From contig JAFQOC010000371.1 in NCBI GenBank assembly GCA_017420845.1, positions 1 to 9,891 of the forward strand: 9,891 nt of DNA, read 5' to 3'. How positions within the stretch are numbered: position 1 is the stretch's first letter; each line of letters begins with the position of its first letter. Below are positions 6,005 through 9,891 of the stretch, piece after piece. The translations under genes and the position numbers were made by a program. Below the pieces are notes generated by a model. It did not search any database, was not told where the DNA came from, and was given only the letters and a program-made list of their open reading frames with translations. Source of the DNA: Clostridia bacterium. Lineage in GTDB: Bacteria > Bacillota > Clostridia > Oscillospirales > CAG-272.

Positions 6005-7426
6005 TTACCCCCATTCCCGATCCAACGTGCTCTTCCTGTGCTTGAGGTATTTCACGAAGAAGCTCACGTTATCCTCGGTGATGGTTGGCTTGTCGGCGTA
6101 CCATGTGTCTTGATTCATGTGGAGAGACTCGGGCATGGCGGCGGCCATGGCCTCCACGTCGGCAATGACTCCGTCCAACGCCTCCGAGAAGTGCTGCTCA
6201 TAGCGTGTCTTCACCTTGCGGGAAAAATAGCTGCTGTCCAGAAAGGGGCGGAAGAACACCGAGGCCTCGGCGGGGTTGAATTTGTTGGAGAGATCGAATT
6301 CCTCGTTGGGCTCGGAGGTCCATTCGGTGAACATGCAGAAATCGTAGTCCCACGGGGGGCCGAAGTGGAGCTTTTCGTCCCCGTCGGCTCCCTTGTAGTA
6401 CATGAATACCGATTTCCAATGGTGGTCCCGCTCGCCCATGATCTGATCCACGATGAAGAGGTCGATGAGGGTATCCGTATCCACGTTCTCGTTGAGGTAG
6501 CGGCGGTCGCTTGTCCGGAAGGCGTTCACGGTTTCCCGCATATAGTCCTCCAGATCCCCAAAGAAGCGGTTGAACTGGGCCTCGGAGGGGAAGTCCTCCC
6601 GAGTGGGGTATTCCAGCTCAAAGTAGCGGTCGCAGTTGGATAGGTAGAAGTAGGTGACCCCCTCCTCTGCACCGGGCTTTTCGGGGGCGTTGTAGTTCAG
6701 GCAGATAAGGAAATTGTAGTCCGACAGCTCGGTCATACTGCGCTTGATCTCCATCTCCAGATCCAGCCGTCCCGCCTGCTCCTGCACCTGCTCGCAGAGG
6801 GTGTAGACCCCCGCGTACTCCCCGTTCATGTAGAGGTTGACCTTGTGGGGGGTGGGGACGAAGTCGAAGTGCTCCGAGCTTTTCGCCAGAGTCAGGGCGG
6901 CGTAGTTGTGGAGGGTGGAGGGGTCCAGCCAATCCGCCAACAGCACCCAGCTCTTGGCCTTATCCAGCCCGAAGAGGCTGTGCTTCTGATCCAGCTTGAT
7001 GCGGTAGGGCTTTTTTGGGAAGCTGTAGGTGGAGTTGCCCCGCAGACGGATGGAGCCGCTTACGTTCACAAGGGGATCCGCCACCCCCGTCAGGGTCATG
7101 GTCATATCCACGTAGCTGCGGGAATCCACCGCCACGCCGTCGGTATGGACGGACAGGACGGGGAGCTCGTCGGTGGGGACAGGGAAGGGAAGGTCAATGG
7201 GACGGGTCTCCTCGGCGGGAGGCTCTGCCGGGGGATCCTCGGCGGCGGGGGCGTCGGTCGGTACGGGGGGATCCTCGGGCAGGGTGATCACGTCGGTGGG
7301 AGCTTCGGTGAGTACGGCCTCGGCGGAGCCGTCGGGGGGAGAAGGTAGGTCGCTTCGGTTGCATCCCGTGAGCAGGCAGATGAGAGCCGGGATACAGAGG
7401 ACGAGAGGTATGTATCTGTTTCGCAT
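6005..7426 (-). CDS. CotH-kinase-domain lipoprotein
   Basis: 473 residues from ATG 7426, which has AAAAGGAAG six bases upstream and begins a lipoprotein signal (MRNRYIPLVL, lipobox L-T-G-C, acylated C22). The frame is open for a further 125 codons upstream, but those cross the promoters and are not coding. A Pro/Glu/Thr-rich linker (about 25-88) holds the domain away from the membrane. The CotH fold follows: GSIRLRGNSTYSFPKKPYRIKLD (about 124-146), the SWVLLADWLDPSTLHNYAAL block (159-178), NLYMNGEYAGVYTLCEQVQE (197-216), DQIMGERDHHWKSVFMYY (327-344) and GPPWDYDF (356-363). In this atypical kinase family D360 and D362 of the W-D-Y-D motif are expected to bind metal and ATP. Bacillus CotH phosphorylates spore-coat proteins. 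This lipidated version would act outside the membrane, so its phosphate donor and substrate are unclear. The gene is transcribed from the promoter at 7455-7483. Confidence 0.9.
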   Translation of the reverse strand: MRNRYIPLVLCIPALICLLTGCNRSDLPSPPDGSAEAVLTEAPTDVITLPEDPPVPTDAPAAEDPPAEPPAEETRPIDLPFPVPTDELPVLSVHTDGVAVDSRSYVDMTMTLTGVADPLVNVSGSIRLRGNSTYSFPKKPYRIKLDQKHSLFGLDKAKSWVLLADWLDPSTLHNYAALTLAKSSEHFDFVPTPHKVNLYMNGEYAGVYTLCEQVQEQAGRLDLEMEIKRSMTELSDYNFLICLNYNAPEKPGAEEGVTYFYLSNCDRYFELEYPTREDFPSEAQFNRFFGDLEDYMRETVNAFRTSDRRYLNENVDTDTLIDLFIVDQIMGERDHHWKSVFMYYKGADGDEKLHFGPPWDYDFCMFTEWTSEPNEEFDLSNKFNPAEASVFFRPFLDSSYFSRKVKTRYEQHFSEALDGVIADVEAMAAAMPESLHMNQDTWYADKPTITEDNVSFFVKYLKHRKSTLDREWG

Positions 7427-7454
7427 GGAACTTCCTTTTTGTGGTTTTGCCACC

Positions 7455-7483
7455 ATTGTAATACGAAACCAAGGGTTTGTCAA
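7455..7483 (-). promoter_or_regulatory. Sigma-A promoter of the cotH-like gene
   Basis: On the minus strand, a perfect TTGACA (7483-7478) is followed after 17 bases by TACAAT (7460-7455, 5 of 6). Transcription would start near 7448, giving a leader of about 20 bases that contains the small hairpin GTGG/CCAC (7441-7453) just before the ribosome binding site. Confidence 0.85.
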
Positions 7484-7526
7484 TAGATTTTTTGAAACAG
7501 TTTGGGGGAAATTTGTAAAAAACTCG

Positions 7527-7555
7527 TTGACAAAGAACCGGGTATGCGGTATAAT
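7527..7555 (+). promoter_or_regulatory. Sigma-A promoter of degV-traX, perfect consensus
   Basis: TTGACA at 7527-7532 and TATAAT at 7550-7555 are separated by exactly 17 bases, the full housekeeping consensus. The A/T-rich stretch just upstream (about 7508-7523) could act as an UP element. Transcription should start near 7562, leaving a leader of about 90 bases before degV. It diverges from the cotH-like promoter, with 43 bases between the two -35 boxes. Confidence 0.92.
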
Positions 7556-7581
7556 AAGGGGGAAGAAAAAGGATCGGGCGA

Positions 7582-7650
7582 GCGCACCTCTGCCATGGCG
7601 TGCGCCGCTTTCCAATCTGCGAAAGGATGCTCCCACGGGAGCGCAAAGCG
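7582..7650 (+). promoter_or_regulatory. Structured 5' leader of degV with Shine-Dalgarno in a hairpin
   Basis: Three pairings can be drawn: GCGCAC/GTGCGC (7582-7587 with 7600-7605); CGCTTT/AAAGCG (7606-7611 with 7645-7650) enclosing GCTCC/GGAGC (7629-7633 with 7638-7642, loop CACG); and an alternative CTTTC/GAAAG (7608-7612 with 7621-7625) that excludes the outer CGCTTT pairing. The only plausible ribosome binding site for degV, GGGAG at 7637-7641, lies in the 3' arm of the inner hairpin. I do not recognise it as a named riboswitch class. A regulatory role is inference from the folding alone. Confidence 0.35.
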
Positions 7651-7652
7651 TT

Positions 7653-8516
7653 ATGAGCAACAAGATCACCATTGCCTCCGACAGCACCTGTGACCTGTCC
7701 CCCGAGCTGATCAGTCGGTACGGTATCCACATCCTGCCTCTGGGCGTGTCTCTGGGAGAGAAGCAGTATACGGACGGCGTGGATATCGACCCTGATTTCA
7801 TTTATGCCCACTATGAGAAGACCGGAGAGCTGCCCAAGACCGCGGCTGTGAACCTGGTGGATTTCGAGGAATTCTTTGCCCATGAGACCTCCGAGGGCAA
7901 CGCCGTGGTTCTGTTCACCATCAGCACCGAAATGTCCTCCACCGGCAATAACGCCCGCCTGGCCGCCGAGGGCTTTGAGAACGTCTTCGTGGTGGATACT
8001 CGCAACCTCTCCACGGGCGGAGGCCTTCTGGTCATTGCCGCCGCCGAGATGGCCGCCGAGGGGATCCCCGCCGCCGAGATCGCCCAAAAATGCGAGGCGC
8101 TGGCTCCCTGCGTGGACGCCTCCTTCATCATTGACAGCTTGGAATTTCTCTACAAGGGAGGCCGTTGCTCGGCTCTGGCCGCCTTCGGTGCCAATATGCT
8201 TTCCCTCAAGCCCTGTATCGTGGTCAAGGACGGCAAAATGGGAGTTGGTAAGAAATACCGCGGCAAGTTCGGCGCGGTCCTGCCCAAGTACGTTTCCGAG
8301 CGGTTGGGGGATGGCTCCGACGTCATCAAGGGGCACATTTTCGTGACCCATGCTGGCTGTGAGCCCGCCATCATTCAGTCCTGCGTGGATACTGTCAAGT
8401 CCATCGCCCCCGAGGCCGAGGTGCACATTACCCGCGCCGGCTGCACCATCTCCTCCCATTGCGGCCGCAACACCCTGGGGGTTCTGTTCATCCGCACGCA
8501 CGCCCTGGGAGAGTAA
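7653..8516 (+). CDS. DegV family (FakB-like) fatty-acid-binding protein
   Basis: 287 residues from ATG 7653, the start that gives the family's usual N-terminus (KITIASDSTCDLSPELI). The longer open frame to 7173 crosses the promoter and is not coding. DegV/FakB proteins hold a fatty acid in a pocket between two domains and present it to the kinase FakA for conversion to acyl-phosphate; no fakA is in the window. Family marks are SDSTCDL (9-15), PKTAAVN (61-67), STEMSSTGNNARLA (91-104), DTRNLSTGGG (115-124), the SLEFLYKGGR block (162-171) and SSHCGRNTLGVLF (267-279). In the last motif R272 and N273 stand where other members usually have P-G, though HCGPN variants are familiar. Cytoplasmic. It is first in a two-gene operon with the TraX-family gene three bases downstream, driven by a perfect-consensus promoter and a long structured leader. 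Confidence 0.93.
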   Translation: MSNKITIASDSTCDLSPELISRYGIHILPLGVSLGEKQYTDGVDIDPDFIYAHYEKTGELPKTAAVNLVDFEEFFAHETSEGNAVVLFTISTEMSSTGNNARLAAEGFENVFVVDTRNLSTGGGLLVIAAAEMAAEGIPAAEIAQKCEALAPCVDASFIIDSLEFLYKGGRCSALAAFGANMLSLKPCIVVKDGKMGVGKKYRGKFGAVLPKYVSERLGDGSDVIKGHIFVTHAGCEPAIIQSCVDTVKSIAPEAEVHITRAGCTISSHCGRNTLGVLFIRTHALGE

Positions 8517-8519
8517 GAC

Positions 8520-9290
8520 ATGACAACCCAAGTGACCGTCCCCGCCTCCAAAGGGCGGGGACTCTCCGCGTCTACCCTCAAGATCATCGCCTGCATACTC
8601 ATGGTCGTGGATCACCTGGGGGCGATCCTGCTCCCCCAATACATGATCCTGCGGGTCATCGGGCGGCTGTCCTACCCCATCTTCGCCTACTTCATCGCCG
8701 AGGGATGTCGCTATACCCGGAATAAGACCAAGCGCTTTTTCCTGGTCTTCGGCTTGGCGGTGATCTGCGAGGGAGTCGCCTTTCTTGTGACGGGGGAGCC
8801 CGATGGCGGTATCCTGGTGAACTTCTGCATGGCTATTCTGCTGATCTTTGAGGTACAAGCCTTCAAACGGGCATGGGCAAGGAAGCGGTGGTGGGAGATG
8901 GCCCTGTGGCTGACCGTCGGCCTTGCTTCGGTGATCGGCGCGTACCTCTTCACAAGCCGCGTGCTGTACGTGGACTACGGCTTCTGGGGGATCCTGATCC
9001 CCGTCTGGACAATCCTGCTCGACTACAGGGAGGGAGAAGCCCCCGCATGGATGGAAAAGCTGTCGGGGAGATGGATCAGGTTCGCTTTCTTCAGCCTGGG
9101 ACTGCTCCTGCTCTGCGCCTCCCGAGGGCTTTTGACCAACGTCCAGAGCTTCAGTCTTCTCAGCCTGCCCCTCCTGGCCCTGTACAACGGAAAGCCGGGG
9201 CGCAAGGGACTCAAGTACGGCTTTTACGTTTTCTATCCCGCCCATTTGGCGGTGCTGTGGGGCATCGCGGCCATACTGGAGAGGCTTTGA
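8520..9290 (+). CDS. TraX family integral membrane protein
   Basis: 256 residues starting at ATG 8520, three bases after the degV stop. The ribosome binding site GGGAGAG lies within the last degV codons, so translation is probably coupled. The TraX signature is visible: LKIIACILMVVDHLGAIL (about 20-37), RVIGRLSYPIFAYFIAEGCRYTRN (about 45-68) and YVFYPAHLAVLWGIAAIL near the C-terminus. There are about seven hydrophobic segments. TraX of plasmid F acetylates pilin, but many chromosomal members occur in Clostridia with no conjugation genes, as here, where an acyltransferase on some envelope substrate is a guess only. A terminator follows 17 bases after the stop. Confidence 0.9.
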   Translation: MTTQVTVPASKGRGLSASTLKIIACILMVVDHLGAILLPQYMILRVIGRLSYPIFAYFIAEGCRYTRNKTKRFFLVFGLAVICEGVAFLVTGEPDGGILVNFCMAILLIFEVQAFKRAWARKRWWEMALWLTVGLASVIGAYLFTSRVLYVDYGFWGILIPVWTILLDYREGEAPAWMEKLSGRWIRFAFFSLGLLLLCASRGLLTNVQSFSLLSLPLLALYNGKPGRKGLKYGFYVFYPAHLAVLWGIAAILERL

Positions 9291-9306
9291 TCCTCTTTGT
9301 GATAAG

Positions 9307-9345
9307 AAAATACCCGTCTTCACAAGCGTGAGGGCGGGTATTTTT
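9307..9345. terminator. Intrinsic terminator between convergent genes, probably bidirectional
   Basis: AAAATACCCG (9307-9316) pairs with CGGGTATTTT (9335-9344), with an inner CTTCAC/GTGAGG hairpin on an AAGC loop. T-runs follow on both strands, five T on the plus strand and four on the minus. It should end degV-traX rightward and the PH-like gene leftward, whose stop is 16 bases away. Confidence 0.88.
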
Positions 9346-9360
9346 GTGGAGCTGGCAGGT

Positions 9361-9891
9361 TTATGCGCGATTTATCTGCTCCGAGATCAGGCGGTAGACC
9401 TCCTGCACCCGTTCAATGGCCAGAAAGGCGGAGCGGAGATCGTAGTCGGGGGAGCGGCCGCGGCGGTAGCGGGGGGAATCGTAGCCCGTGTAGTAGGGCT
9501 GATCGGGCAGGAATCGGATGGTTCCCACGGTGCCGTCCACCTCGTCCATGGTGATATTGGACAGACGGGAGAAGAGAAACTCGGTGCATCCCGTTCCCCG
9601 TCGGTCGGTGTAGAGGATGATGGCGCGTCGGTCGGTGACGGCGTAGACCGTGGCGCTCAGCTGCTTTTTCTGCCCCACGAGAAGCTGGTAGAGCATATAC
9701 CCGCCGATCAGCATAAAGGGAATGCCGAATACCGCGAAAAAGCCTCCCGCGGCGGCGGCTGTGACCGTCCAGAAGACCGCAAAGCCGAACCAGAAGATCA
9801 TGAAGACCACCATAAGGGGATTGGGGCGGAACCGGCGGGTGGTGTAGGGCTGACCGACCCAGAGCAGGCTCTCGTCGGGGTGGAGGTAGGG
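9361..9891 (-). CDS. PH-domain-like two-helix membrane protein, 5' end beyond window
   Basis: 176 residues are visible, ending at TAA 9361-9363. The frame is open through the right edge, so the N-terminus is missing. Its first visible residues, PYLHPDESLLWVGQPYTTRR, resemble the L-x-x-x-E-x-x-L-W-x-G-x-P opening of bacterial PH-domain-containing membrane proteins, so probably only a few residues are lost. An internal ATG at 9813 would cut off this motif and is unlikely. Two hydrophobic helices (about 9710-9815 in the DNA) precede a soluble part with YAVTDRRAIILYTDRRG, the common T-x-R-R-A signature of this group, then SNITMDEVDGTVGTIRF and a C-terminal helix. The role is unknown; the family is broad. 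It is convergent with traX and shares its terminator. Confidence 0.75.
   Translation of the reverse strand, partial: PYLHPDESLLWVGQPYTTRRFRPNPLMVVFMIFWFGFAVFWTVTAAAAGGFFAVFGIPFMLIGGYMLYQLLVGQKKQLSATVYAVTDRRAIILYTDRRGTGCTEFLFSRLSNITMDEVDGTVGTIRFLPDQPYYTGYDSPRYRRGRSPDYDLRSAFLAIERVQEVYRLISEQINRA

Noticed and set aside
5840..6643. 267-codon plus-strand open frame at the 3' end of the cotH-like gene
   Set aside because: Its larger part is the shadow of the CotH domain, and no ribosome binding site precedes it.
7629..7642. Hairpin with an ACG-containing loop resembling half of a mini-ykkC (guanidine-II) element
   Set aside because: That class needs two such hairpins with ACGR loops on closed stems; only one is present and its loop reads CACG.
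7595..7693. A 32-codon upstream ORF in the degV leader that overlaps the degV start
   Set aside because: The nearest AAGGA is too far upstream, and its frame is a by-product of the stem sequences; not supported as a real leader peptide.
7194..9323. 709-codon minus-strand open frame across degV and traX
   Set aside because: It is antisense to two recognised genes and also crosses two promoters and a terminator.

Overview
The window reads as chromosome of a GC-rich gut-type Clostridia (Oscillospiraceae/Ruminococcaceae-like Bacillota). The grounds are strong AGGAG-type ribosome binding sites, near-consensus sigma-A promoters with 17-base spacers, two lipoproteins of types common in anaerobic Clostridia (BspA-type leucine-rich repeat and CotH kinase), and chromosomal DegV and TraX family genes. 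This placement is inference; there is no rRNA or other taxonomic marker. No tRNA, rRNA, CRISPR array or transposase gene was seen.

Left part, 1-2838, all genes on the minus strand. A cytoplasmic GH106-like glycoside hydrolase (1-1752) runs off the left edge. It is preceded by a small GIY-YIG (T5orf172-type) protein (1783-2454) with a RAMA/DUF4357-like C-terminal half. The small gene looks lower in GC than its neighbours. Upstream of it is a 384-base non-coding stretch holding a compact inverted-repeat element (2492-2568) that resembles a MITE or REP-type repeat. This is the most accessory-looking part of the window.

Middle, 2839-7426, minus strand. It holds metY (O-acetylhomoserine sulfhydrylase), a BspA-type LRR lipoprotein with its own promoter, a strong intrinsic terminator, an AT-rich gene-poor spacer, and a CotH-kinase-domain lipoprotein. 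metY lies only 54 bases after the LRR gene with no terminator between them, so the two may be co-transcribed although they share no obvious pathway.

Right part, 7427-9891. The cotH-like gene and a degV-traX operon diverge from a shared intergenic region. Each has a clear promoter: TTGACA-17-TACAAT leftward and a perfect TTGACA-17-TATAAT rightward. The degV leader is about 90 nt long and can fold so that the Shine-Dalgarno sequence sits in a hairpin. A terminator that could work in both directions ends degV-traX and, from the other side, a convergent PH-domain-like membrane protein gene that runs off the right edge.

Most of the window is ordinary metabolic and surface-protein chromosome. The items worth a second look are the GIY-YIG/RAMA-like gene with its neighbouring palindromic element, and the structured degV leader. 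I did not find a convincing new multi-gene system.
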